64,000 bases of DNA from an uncultured Clostridia bacterium (GTDB lineage Bacteria; Bacillota; Clostridia; Christensenellales; Pumilibacteraceae): NCBI GenBank assembly GCA_948440265.1, contig CAOJOK010000002.1, positions 1 to 64,000 on the forward strand, in the 5' to 3' direction. Positions 25,106 through 33,783 of this stretch are shown piece by piece. The notes below the pieces were generated by a model. That model ran no database searches. It worked only from the letters and a program-made list of their open reading frames with translations, and was not told the origin of the DNA. The number at the start of each line of letters is the position of its first letter. Position 1 is the stretch's first letter. The position numbers and the translations under genes are program-made.

Positions 25106-26433
25106 TGAAACGACACCCACGTATCTTTAAAACCTCCGCCCTGTGAAGAATTTACCATAAGCGAGTCTTTTGCCGCAAACCGCGTCAACCCGCTTTCCCA
25201 TACTCTCGTTTTATCCGACGTCACCACAAACGCACGCAAATCGGCTTTTACCGCTCCGCAGTCCGAAGGCAGTTCTTCTATGTCCACGATTTCCTGTGCG
25301 ATAAACCGCCTGGGAAAAGCCGCTATTTCGGCTTTAAGCTCGGCTTTTTCGGCTTCGTTAAGCGTTGCTCCGAAACGCACGCCGAAGCCGCCCGATTCGG
25401 ATACGTCCTTTATGACAAGCCTGTCGAAATTATCTACTATATACCGCATTTCGCCACCCCGTGTCGGCAAAAACGTCTGCGGCTGCCGCAAAATCGCGTC
25501 CTGTCCGAGATAGTATTTTATGAGCTGCGGCACAAAGCAGTACACCCCTTTATCGTCCGCCGCGCCGCAACCGAAAGCATTTAACACGGCGACGTTTCCT
25601 GCGGCGTATGCCGAGAAAAGATTGGGCGTCCCCACCGTCGAAGTAGAGCGGAAAGCCAAAGGGTCGGCATACACGCCGTCCACACGCGTATACAGCGCGC
25701 CCACTCTCTGCACCCCGTCCGCTCCCTTGAAATACAGCGCGTCGGAATCCGTAAACAAATCGTTTCCGCAAGCCAGCGCGCTTCCCGTGATTTCCGCGAG
25801 ATAACCGTGTTCGAAATATGCGCAATTATTTCTGCCGGGCGTAAGCACGCAATCGATACCGCCGCAGGAAACATAATCGAAAACCTGTTTAAGCATATCG
25901 CCGTAATCGGACGAATCGACGATATCGGCGCCGCTTTTGCCGATATCTTTCAGCGCGCGCCGAGCGGCAAGCGGATATGACACGCCCGACGGCACGCGCA
26001 GATTGTCTTCCAAAACAAACCACTCGCCGCCCTTGCTCTTGACAAGGTCTATGCCCGCAATATGCGCATACACGCCGCACCGCGGCTTTATGCCGATACA
26101 GCGCGGCAGAAAGCCCTGCGACGACAGCACGAAGTCGGCAGGCACGACGCCGTCTTTCAGTATTTTGCAATCGCCGTACACGTCGTTTAAAAAAGCGTTC
26201 AGCGCGTCCGTTCTCTGAATCAGACCGCGTTTTAAAAACTCGAATTCCTCTCTTGCGATGATTCGCGGATTGGGGTCGAACGGCAGATTTCTTTCGCTTT
26301 TGACTCCGTTTAACATAACCCCGAACCTCGGCGCATAATCGTTAAACGCACGCACGAGTTTTGATTTCTCGTCCGCAAAATCGAGCGGCATAATATACCG
26401 CGCGGTGTCGGGTAATTCGAATGTCTCCGCCAA
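25102..26433 (-). CDS. Circularly permuted ATP-grasp peptide ligase-like protein
   Basis: The 443-residue protein belongs to the circularly permuted ATP-grasp type 2 group (DUF404/DUF407). Key segments are RDL-like spacing after IIAREEFEFLKRGL, DFVLSSQGFLPRCIGI, HIAGIDLV.....W.VLEDNLRVPSG, and the late VIKDVSESGGFGVRFG nucleotide-binding loop. Family members probably ligate amino acids or peptides using ATP. The TTG at 26433 is chosen for its AAGGAG 6 nt upstream; a longer in-frame start at 26559 would add a hydrophobic stretch unlike the family. It is the first gene of the trio. Confidence 0.85.
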   Translation of the reverse strand: MAETFELPDTARYIMPLDFADEKSKLVRAFNDYAPRFGVMLNGVKSERNLPFDPNPRIIAREEFEFLKRGLIQRTDALNAFLNDVYGDCKILKDGVVPADFVLSSQGFLPRCIGIKPRCGVYAHIAGIDLVKSKGGEWFVLEDNLRVPSGVSYPLAARRALKDIGKSGADIVDSSDYGDMLKQVFDYVSCGGIDCVLTPGRNNCAYFEHGYLAEITGSALACGNDLFTDSDALYFKGADGVQRVGALYTRVDGVYADPLAFRSTSTVGTPNLFSAYAAGNVAVLNAFGCGAADDKGVYCFVPQLIKYYLGQDAILRQPQTFLPTRGGEMRYIVDNFDRLVIKDVSESGGFGVRFGATLNEAEKAELKAEIAAFPRRFIAQEIVDIEELPSDCGAVKADLRAFVVTSDKTRVWESGLTRFAAKDSLMVNSSQGGGFKDTWVSFQ

Positions 26434-26577
26434 AATTTTCTCCTTGTGCTGCCGTTTATAAGCAGTATATCTCTTTATGCCGACAAATATGCGACCGCAA
26501 ATTGCCGCCACAAAGGGGCGATAGAAATTTATAAGCAAAAAAATTACGAAAATTTTCAAAAAGCAAGGTCATAACTC

Positions 26578-26607
26578 TTGCAATTATCCGCATTATTGTG
26601 TTATATT
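26578..26607 (+). promoter_or_regulatory. Possible promoter of the giant surface protein
   Basis: TTGCAA (26578-26583) and TATATT (26602-26607) are 18 bp apart, about 65 nt before the ATG. The surroundings are very AT-rich, so other choices are possible. Confidence 0.4.
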
Positions 26608-26672
26608 ATATATATATTAAATAAGATAATAGCTGTAATTTCGACTTTATTCGATAAAAGTTTCAAACGCCT

Positions 26673-29600
26673 ATGAAAGAAAAATACGTCAGCAGATTCA
26701 AATTGTTTTTTCTGTTGCTGCCCGTAATGGCAGTGGCTTTTTACGTGCTGTCGTCAATCACGGGCGGCGGCGCGGCGAACGTATTCACTCCCGCGGAAAT
26801 AGTAAACAGCATATGCGAAATGGAGCAGCCCCCCGAAAGCGGCACGCCGCTCGACTATTCCCCTATGGAGAATTTTCGATTCGCCAATTTCATTATTTAC
26901 AATTCGAGCTATTTTCAAGCCGATTCCGTCGGTACTTGCGTTGCCGACCTCGGGTTCACGAAATACAATCAGAACGTACGCAATTCACGCAAGGTAAAAC
27001 AGAAAACCGTATTTGCGGAAACGGTTTCTACATCTTCGCTCGTATCGGTTGCCGAGCAGAAATATATAACGCCCGACGACGTCGTGCTTTATCGTCCCTC
27101 GACCAAAATCCGCGGCGAGAACGTCACGTGGAGCGATTCCATATATCCGATGAGCACCGATACGTTTTTCTCGAAGTACGGCGCCGTACCGCGCGAAATC
27201 ACCAAATATTCCGTGACGGAAGAATCGGTTATTTCCGCAAAGTTCATATCATTCGGAAACGACGAGTATGTCTATGAGTTCGAACTCGACCCCGAACTCG
27301 GCGGAAAATATTTCAAAAACGAAATACGCACCCTTGCAAGCGCGGCGCAAAATCCCGTCATTCATTCTATGACGCTTACTATGACCATCGATTCGAAATG
27401 GTATGCGAAAACCGTGCTCTGCGTGGACACCTATGACATAGCCATTCCCGTGCTCGGAAGTATGTCCTGCGTGTCCACAATGCTGGATACGTTCTCCTAT
27501 ATCAACGAAGATATGGCTTTGACGGAAAGCGAGATTTTCGAGCCGTTTTTACCCAAGGACGGAGACATTTCGGACATTCCCGATATACCTGCGGAAAAAA
27601 ATGCTTCCACGTATCTTGCCGAAGCGTTCGCCCCCTATTTGAACGGCGAAAAACTGGTTATAGAAGCCGACGCGCTCATTCTCGGCAGCAGACGCAACAT
27701 CAAGGCAAGCGTGGATATATCCGAAATGAATATAAACGCGCTTATCGACGACGCGCTGTACTTCGGATATGACAAAGAGCGCGCTTATATAGGCGCAGGC
27801 ATAATCAAGGGTTATCTCCCGATTTCGGCACTGTCATCGCTTTCGGGAACAGACTTCGGTTTCGACATAGGCGATATGCAAATCGGCGGAATGGATTTGA
27901 GCGCGCTTTTAAACGCCGATTTTAATTCTATGCTGACCGACGATATCATCGGTTCGCTGTTTGCCGATTCCGACCTGATAAAGGAAGACGGTCTTGTCAC
28001 GATAACTTTGAAATTCAAGCTGTCCGACCTTTTGAAGCCCGACTGCGAGCTTTACGAACTTGCAGGCAAAATCGCTTTGGACGTCGACCTTGTCATAAAC
28101 GACGGAGAAAAGGTTTCGTTAAACGGCATCAACGCCACAATTAAAATCAACGGCGTTCCCGTTATCGTGGAAGTGTCCCCGAAAGACGGTTTCGACTTCC
28201 CAGACACGTCCGACTTTGTTTCGCTCGAACCCGTGCTCGATTTTATCGAACCTGCGCTGAACACCGCAAAGGCACAGAGCTTTAATATACGTTTGTCCGC
28301 AAACATAGAAAGCAAGGATTTTACCGATAACATCGCGGCAGACATTATGCTGAACCGCGACTTGACGTTGAACGGTAAAATACTGCTGGAAAAACTCGGC
28401 TTCGAGTTCGACGTGTGTTACGACGGCAAAACCGTATACATAAAGTGCGGCAACATAGGCGTGAAAGCCGACGTAAACGACTTCGGCGATTTGAAAACAA
28501 AAGTCACCGAATTGTTAGCATCGCTCGGTATAGCTATGCCCGACTTGGGCGAGCTTCCCGACGCGGACGTTTCGCAAATCATAAATACGATTGTAAACGT
28601 CGATTTAAACGGTCTCTTTGCCCACATAACCGAATTCGACGCGACAGACGGCAAACTGCGCGCGGCTGTCGAAATCAAAGAAGAAACTTACGGCATAACG
28701 CTTTGCCACGACGGCAAGTATCTCTCCTCTTTGGACGTAGACGAATTCACGTCCGGCAATACGAAAATCAAATTGAATATTTCCCTTTCCGCGCAGGAAA
28801 CGGCGGAAAGCGTCACGGTGCCGAATATAGAGTTTATCGCCGCCGATGACCTTCTTATGTTTGCCGACCCGATTTTACAGTTGATTGACAAGCGCGGAGC
28901 AATCGCCGATTTCCGTGTGGTCATAAGCCCCGAAAACAGCGCAAGCATAACCGTTACGGGACAGATAGCTTTTGTCGTAAGAAGCAGCGGAACCGATTTC
29001 CAAATCAATCTTTTGATACCGCAAGCCGACGGCAGCGTAATACCCGTCGTGTTCTCGCAAAGCGGAAGCGACTATCGATTTATTTACGACGAGCTTCGCA
29101 TTTGCGGAAACAAAAACGATTTGGACGCATTTATGCAGACCGTCAGTCCTATGCTTCCCAAATTCCTCCCCCGCTTGATTGCCGACATACAGAATAAACT
29201 CGACGACGCCGCACCCGATTTGAGCGTCAATTCCGTACTCGATATGATTGACTATGCTGTAGTGGAAAACGGCAACACGCTTAAAGCGGGAATCAAATTC
29301 GGCGAAGTCGGTTTGGACGTTAAAGTAAACTTGAAAAACGGCGCGATAGACGGCATAACTTTGCAGACGGAGCTGTTCGACCAAACAATAGGCACGGTTT
29401 GTCTAAACGCTCTGCTGAATCTGGAGCAGACTCTCGACGCCGCAGAAGCGGAAGACTATGTTCTCTCCTCTTTAAATCTCGACTATACTTCTGCAGGCGA
29501 ACTGGTAAAATACTTCAACGCCATTGTCAACACGTTCAAGCAGCAGGCATACAGAGTGACTTTCAACGATATCCGCGTGTGGTACAAGGACAAAACGCAC

Positions 29601-31691
29601 AAAGTCAACGGCTTTGTGGATTTTATACCCACAAACGGTATACCCAACCTGCGTCTCGGGTTCGACGTTTATGAAACGTCGGCAACGGGCGTGAACGCAA
29701 GTTTCGACGGCATATCCCCCAGACATACTTTCGACATTATGATAACGGACGGAGACCCGTTGCAGGAAATATATCTGACCTACAACGGCGTCAAGTTTAA
29801 GTTGACCGTCGCGGAAGTGCTTAACCTGCTCGGCAACGTCAAGGATGTCCTGGACATTAAAGACGGCACCGTTCTCGACTTTATCATACCGCAAGACAGA
29901 GAAAAGGTATCGGGTGAATTTTTGAAAGACTTCGGCATAGAAGGTCTTTCGCAAATGAGCGAACTCATAAACGGTATGCTCGACGTCATAACTCAAGTCT
30001 ACTATGAAGCCCAAGAATTTATGTACGACTATGATTACGACTATACCGAATTCGTAAGCACGGCAAGCGGCGTGATAAATAAAGTTTCCGCGCTTTTGGG
30101 TATGAATAATATATCGGCACCGAGCGTCGGAGAAATTGTCAATCTCATACAAAAACTGCCGAGAGTAAGTCTCAAAAACGCGACAGCCGAAAACGGCGAA
30201 ACGTCGACAATGACGGTAAACGTCGGAGAAACGGTGTTTGAGCTTACACGCACAAACGGAAACAATGCCGTGCTAACCGACTGGAAAATGAGCAATCTGC
30301 ACACGTCCGAATCGGTGACGACGTTCCACATAAGTCTGGACTGCCCTGCCGCAAGCGATATCGTCATCGACCGCCCCGTATATCACGACTACAATTATGC
30401 GACAAGCGCAGGCGGAACTTATAAGCGGCAAGAACTTATCGACAGTATTTTAGGCGGCAAATTCGACGGAGTGAGCCTGCCCAACTACACCGAAGAATAC
30501 GTTCGTCACGACGTATCGTATACGGAAGACGATATAATCAAGAAGCACAGATACAGCGGCGCTTTGGGCTTGATTCAGAAAAACAGCGGCAACTATGTCA
30601 AAATAAGAAACGGCAAAGTCTTGAAGAAAGACGACTTCATAAACGGCATAAAAGACTTGACTTATGTCGAGTACAACGGAGAATATTGGACGTACGACGA
30701 ATTCCACACAATGAAAAACACTGTGTCGGATAACGGCAAAACAACGTCTTTGGACGAATATTTCGCCGCCTGGTTCGAGCGCACTTACGGTATGAATTAC
30801 GACGCTTACTACAAGCAGTATCTCGAAGGCAACTGTTTGAACGATTTGTCCGATGTTTCCGATTTGACTACCGCTCTTTTGAATACGGCAAATCTTACCG
30901 ATTTCCACATCTCGGGAAATCTCAATGTGCATATAGGAATTATAAATATAGACATAAATATTCCCATAGACGCAAGGGTCAAACTTATCCCCACCCCCCA
31001 ACCCGACGGCAGCATACAAAACAAACCGCTGGTCATAATTTCACTGTCCACGCAAAAGAAATCGGTGCTTGTCACGCTTTTGGAGCGTTCGGCATCTCAA
31101 ATATACTATCTCGACGGATATATGTATTTCAATAAGCTCGACCAAAACGGCAAATATAATTTCGTCAAAATAGCGGTAGGCGATTTGATGAACGAAATTT
31201 CCGGCGAGGACGGCATAACGAACATTATGGAATATGTCTACTATGTCGCGCCTATTATGGGAACATTGCGCAGCACGATTAACGAGCAAATAGCAAAAGG
31301 CGGCGACACTGCCCCCGGAGAGTTTAAGGACTTCTATAAATACTACTATTTCAAAGACAGCCGTCACTATGCAAAAATAGATTTGGGCAGTCTCGCCGGC
31401 AACACCAGTCTGTCGGAAGCGGAACTGTTCATAGGCACGCGCAAAACCGACATAGGATACGGAGAAAGAACTTTCATAAGCGAGCTCGGTTTCTCCACAT
31501 CTATGGTAAACATCGTAACAATGAAGTTCGAAGCCGTGCTTACCGATATAGGCGACGAAATTACTTCTTACCGCGTCGCTACGGGCTTCAACGGCGAAAC
31601 GCCGATATATGACGAGCGCCCCATAGAGACATTGCAAGAGTACTTAAATTCCCACTCCTACGGAACGATAAAAGCTCCCGTTCAGGAATAA
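26673..31691 (+). CDS. Giant membrane-anchored surface protein with degenerate repeats
   Basis: A 1,672-residue protein that I do not recognise. One hydrophobic segment (about residues 10-28) acts as anchor or uncleaved signal; the rest is predicted to be outside. The body is rich in Asp, Asn and beta-type sequence and seems built from long degenerate modules. Each has a helix-like lead (LEPVLDFIEPALNTAK, LVKYFNAIVNTFKQQ), alternating strands, then a YDGKTVYIK / YNGVKFKLT-like strand pair and an ending like LLGNVKDVLDI. This resembles lipid-carrier lipoproteins of the LolA/LppX type in general style only. No catalytic or wall-sorting motif is visible. No Shine-Dalgarno site was found. Confidence 0.75.
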   Translation: MKEKYVSRFKLFFLLLPVMAVAFYVLSSITGGGAANVFTPAEIVNSICEMEQPPESGTPLDYSPMENFRFANFIIYNSSYFQADSVGTCVADLGFTKYNQNVRNSRKVKQKTVFAETVSTSSLVSVAEQKYITPDDVVLYRPSTKIRGENVTWSDSIYPMSTDTFFSKYGAVPREITKYSVTEESVISAKFISFGNDEYVYEFELDPELGGKYFKNEIRTLASAAQNPVIHSMTLTMTIDSKWYAKTVLCVDTYDIAIPVLGSMSCVSTMLDTFSYINEDMALTESEIFEPFLPKDGDISDIPDIPAEKNASTYLAEAFAPYLNGEKLVIEADALILGSRRNIKASVDISEMNINALIDDALYFGYDKERAYIGAGIIKGYLPISALSSLSGTDFGFDIGDMQIGGMDLSALLNADFNSMLTDDIIGSLFADSDLIKEDGLVTITLKFKLSDLLKPDCELYELAGKIALDVDLVINDGEKVSLNGINATIKINGVPVIVEVSPKDGFDFPDTSDFVSLEPVLDFIEPALNTAKAQSFNIRLSANIESKDFTDNIAADIMLNRDLTLNGKILLEKLGFEFDVCYDGKTVYIKCGNIGVKADVNDFGDLKTKVTELLASLGIAMPDLGELPDADVSQIINTIVNVDLNGLFAHITEFDATDGKLRAAVEIKEETYGITLCHDGKYLSSLDVDEFTSGNTKIKLNISLSAQETAESVTVPNIEFIAADDLLMFADPILQLIDKRGAIADFRVVISPENSASITVTGQIAFVVRSSGTDFQINLLIPQADGSVIPVVFSQSGSDYRFIYDELRICGNKNDLDAFMQTVSPMLPKFLPRLIADIQNKLDDAAPDLSVNSVLDMIDYAVVENGNTLKAGIKFGEVGLDVKVNLKNGAIDGITLQTELFDQTIGTVCLNALLNLEQTLDAAEAEDYVLSSLNLDYTSAGELVKYFNAIVNTFKQQAYRVTFNDIRVWYKDKTHKVNGFVDFIPTNGIPNLRLGFDVYETSATGVNASFDGISPRHTFDIMITDGDPLQEIYLTYNGVKFKLTVAEVLNLLGNVKDVLDIKDGTVLDFIIPQDREKVSGEFLKDFGIEGLSQMSELINGMLDVITQVYYEAQEFMYDYDYDYTEFVSTASGVINKVSALLGMNNISAPSVGEIVNLIQKLPRVSLKNATAENGETSTMTVNVGETVFELTRTNGNNAVLTDWKMSNLHTSESVTTFHISLDCPAASDIVIDRPVYHDYNYATSAGGTYKRQELIDSILGGKFDGVSLPNYTEEYVRHDVSYTEDDIIKKHRYSGALGLIQKNSGNYVKIRNGKVLKKDDFINGIKDLTYVEYNGEYWTYDEFHTMKNTVSDNGKTTSLDEYFAAWFERTYGMNYDAYYKQYLEGNCLNDLSDVSDLTTALLNTANLTDFHISGNLNVHIGIINIDINIPIDARVKLIPTPQPDGSIQNKPLVIISLSTQKKSVLVTLLERSASQIYYLDGYMYFNKLDQNGKYNFVKIAVGDLMNEISGEDGITNIMEYVYYVAPIMGTLRSTINEQIAKGGDTAPGEFKDFYKYYYFKDSRHYAKIDLGSLAGNTSLSEAELFIGTRKTDIGYGERTFISELGFSTSMVNIVTMKFEAVLTDIGDEITSYRVATGFNGETPIYDERPIETLQEYLNSHSYGTIKAPVQE

Positions 31692-31697
31692 CAAAAA

Positions 31698-31735
31698 ACA
31701 AAGCTGTCCGTAAAATCGAACAGCTTTTATTTTTA
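31698..31735 (+). terminator. Terminator of the giant surface protein gene
   Basis: AAAGCTGT pairs with ACAGCTTT around a 12-nt loop, followed by T-rich sequence. Confidence 0.7.
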
Positions 31736-31739
31736 ATAT

Positions 31740-31770
31740 AAAAACGGCGTACCGTTATCGGGTACGCCGT
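31740..31770 (-). terminator. Terminator of the corA-fmdB-nitroreductase operon
   Basis: ACGGCGTACC (31744-31753) pairs perfectly with GGTACGCCGT (31761-31770); a T run follows on the minus strand. Confidence 0.75.
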
Positions 31771-31774
31771 GAAT

Positions 31775-32338
31775 TTATTTTACGAAGTTTACTATACCGT
31801 GCGCACGGTCTTTAAGCGGAGAGCTTTTCAGAGCATAACCGACGGCAAGCGCGGCATACACTTTATTCTCTTTCGGCACGTTCATTTCGTCAAGCACGGC
31901 TCGGACACCTGCGTTTTCGCTTGCCCCGTTTCCGAGCTGATTTATCCAGCAAGTGCCGAGAGAGAGCGACGTTGCCGCAAGCATCATATTTTCCATAGCG
32001 CACCCTGCGTCTTCTCTCGGATACAGCGCATTATCCGACATAGACACGATTATGAGCACGGGCGCATTGTAGTAAAAATTATAGGTATCGTCTGTCGAGC
32101 GGGCGCGTATCCTTTCTTCCTCGGATTGAGACGCCAAAGCCTTGACCGCCGTATTCAGTTTCAAAAGCAGTTCTTTGTTTTCGACGACGGTGAAATGCCA
32201 CGCCTGCCTGTTCATTGCGCTGGGCGCATATGCTCCCGCCTTTACTATTTCGGTCAAAATATTTTCCGACACGGTCTTTGCCGTGTCGAATACGCGCACA
32301 CTGCGCCTTTCGAGTATTGTTTTGATTGTGGAATTCAT
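31775..32338 (-). CDS. Nitroreductase-family FMN oxidoreductase
   Basis: The 187-residue protein opens with ILERRSVRVFD, the FMN-binding start of the nitroreductase family, followed by AGAYAPSAMNRQAWHF and the late MLAATSLSLGTCWINQLG segment. Members use NAD(P)H and FMN to reduce nitroaromatics, quinones or flavins; the substrate cannot be told. AAAAGGAGAG precedes the ATG. It is the last gene of an apparent operon with corA and the zinc-ribbon gene. Confidence 0.9.
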   Translation of the reverse strand: MNSTIKTILERRSVRVFDTAKTVSENILTEIVKAGAYAPSAMNRQAWHFTVVENKELLLKLNTAVKALASQSEEERIRARSTDDTYNFYYNAPVLIIVSMSDNALYPREDAGCAMENMMLAATSLSLGTCWINQLGNGASENAGVRAVLDEMNVPKENKVYAALAVGYALKSSPLKDRAHGIVNFVK

Positions 32339-32353
32339 ATTCTCTCCTTTTAT

Positions 32354-32545
32354 TTAACAGCCGCAGCAGTGCTTGCAATCGCCGCTGCAATTATGCTTCT
32401 TCACGGAATTGACTTTAAGCCTGCCGTTGTAATTCTGGTCCATTTTACCGCCGCACTTACCGCACTTCGGATACTTGCCGTTTGCTGAAACAAGTTCTTC
32501 GCTTTCATATCCGCACTTGGAGCATTTGAGTTCAATCAAAGGCAT
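32354..32545 (-). CDS. FmdB-type zinc-ribbon protein
   Basis: A 63-residue protein with the FmdB/CxxC regulatory pattern: CSKCGYESEE, then CGKCGGKM, forming a zinc ribbon. A second cluster at the end (CSGDCKHCCGC) adds five cysteines and could bind another metal. The function of such proteins is poorly known. It lies between corA and the nitroreductase, 15 bp from each, with AAGGAGAG before the ATG. Confidence 0.8.
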   Translation of the reverse strand: MPLIELKCSKCGYESEELVSANGKYPKCGKCGGKMDQNYNGRLKVNSVKKHNCSGDCKHCCGC

Positions 32546-32560
32546 AATAATCTCTCCTTG

Positions 32561-33505
32561 CTAAAACATTCGTTTTCTGAACATTATAATCACTACGGGA
32601 ATAAGTACCGCAACCGTTATTCCGACTATGATAAAGAATCCCGCAAGTCCGGGAAGGTCCGCAAACGGCACGGCTACGTTCATTCCCCAAAACGAAGCTA
32701 TAATCGTGGGAATGGTCATACAAATGGTAATTGCCGCCAAAAGTTTCATAACGATATTTTGGTTGTTTCCTATGACCGAAGCGAACGCGTCCATCGTGCC
32801 GCCCATAATATCTCGGTATATAGTCGCCATTTCTATCGCCTGTTTGTTCTCGACTATGACGTCGTCTATTATATCGTTATCGTCCTCGAAGTGTTTAAGC
32901 GTGGACAGGCTTTTCAATCTGTCTATAACTATCTGATTGGAATTCAAAGACGTGGAAAAGTAGACAAGCGCTTTTTCGAGGTCCAGCAGCTGTATCAATT
33001 CCTTATTCTTCATAGAGCGGTGCAAATGCTGCTGCACGCGCGACGAGGTCTTGTCGATTTGTTTGAGATAGCCCAAAAATTTTATTGCATTCACATACAA
33101 AATCTGATATACGAATCTTGTACGCTTATTCAAATCGAAATTTTTGACGCGATGATTGATAAAGTCTCCCAAAACCGCCGTATCGCGCAAACAAACGGTT
33201 ACGAAATAAGAATCGTTGTAAACCATTGCAAGCGGCAATGTGGAATACACATACCAATCTTTATCCCCTGTCATAACCGGTATATCTACGAGAATCAAAG
33301 TGCAGCCGTCGTCGGTTTCGATATGCGCGCGTTCTTCTTCGTCCAGAGCGGCTTTAAGCATATCTTCGGGAATACCCGTAACAGCCGAAGTTTCTTCGAT
33401 TTCCTTATCCGACGGATTTTCCAGGTTTATCCAGCAGCCGTGAACTGCCGTCTGCACCTGTTCGAGCGACCTTTCGCCGCTTTTCATAACGTAAATGTCT
33501 TTCAT
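32561..33505 (-). CDS. corA: CorA family divalent cation transporter
   Basis: A 314-residue CorA-type channel for Mg2+ (or Co2+/Ni2+). A large cytoplasmic N-terminal domain with long helices is followed by two C-terminal membrane helices. The pore signature GMN is present in FWGMNVAVPF, and the protein ends with basic residues after TM2, as usual. The 5' leader is long (about 190 nt or more) and includes a 19-codon upstream reading frame within strong inverted repeats, suggesting control by translation-coupled attenuation. Confidence 0.92.
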   Translation of the reverse strand: MKDIYVMKSGERSLEQVQTAVHGCWINLENPSDKEIEETSAVTGIPEDMLKAALDEEERAHIETDDGCTLILVDIPVMTGDKDWYVYSTLPLAMVYNDSYFVTVCLRDTAVLGDFINHRVKNFDLNKRTRFVYQILYVNAIKFLGYLKQIDKTSSRVQQHLHRSMKNKELIQLLDLEKALVYFSTSLNSNQIVIDRLKSLSTLKHFEDDNDIIDDVIVENKQAIEMATIYRDIMGGTMDAFASVIGNNQNIVMKLLAAITICMTIPTIIASFWGMNVAVPFADLPGLAGFFIIVGITVAVLIPVVIIMFRKRMF

Positions 33506-33700
33506 AATAACTATCCGCGAAACATAAAAAAGGACGTCCTACCCAAAAGAAGCACGCCCCGCGCAAAAACAGCCCTTGAAGTTTTTACAAAACCGTCAAG
33601 GCGGGGCAATCTCTTTTATTTCGTGGACTGTGTCCGTCTTCCATTTTATCGCCCCTCCTTAAAGGAATAGTCGGTAAATCTACCGCTACTATATAATAAC
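33506..33700 (-). promoter_or_regulatory. Structured corA leader (candidate attenuator)
   Basis: Reading 5' to 3' on the minus strand: TATTAT (a possible -10, about 33694), a hairpin with CGGTA/TACCG inside TAGT/ACTA (about 33668-33692), AAGGAGG (33654-33660), the leader reading frame, and a long hairpin whose arms GCCCCGC (33600-33606) and GCGGGGC flank CCTTGA/TCAAGG. Then comes AGGACGTCCT with a T6 run (about 33524-33540), and finally corA. It does not match the M-box Mg2+ riboswitch. Confidence 0.6.
33585..33644 (-). CDS. 19-residue leader peptide upstream of corA
   Basis: ATG at 33644 with the near-perfect AAGGAGGGG 9 nt upstream, ending in TAA at 33585. The peptide is MEDGHSPRNKRDCPALTVL. 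It begins with acidic residues and has prolines at positions 7 and 14, reminiscent of the acidic/Pro-rich start of enterobacterial MgtL, which destabilises ribosomes in low Mg2+. The coding region overlaps the 5' arm of the main leader hairpin, so ribosome position would decide which RNA fold forms. That it is translated is inferred from the ribosome site alone. Confidence 0.6.
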   Translation of the reverse strand: MEDGHSPRNKRDCPALTVL

Positions 33701-33783
33701 ACAAAAATCGGATTTTTGCACCTATATTTACGCTGTTTTTTAATTTTTTTTATTGTATTGTTCTTTTGCGTTTTTGTAAGCGA

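Noticed and set aside
33506-33700. M-box (Mg2+) riboswitch upstream of corA
   Set aside because: The conserved M-box segments are not present; the leader is better described as a reading frame with alternative hairpins.
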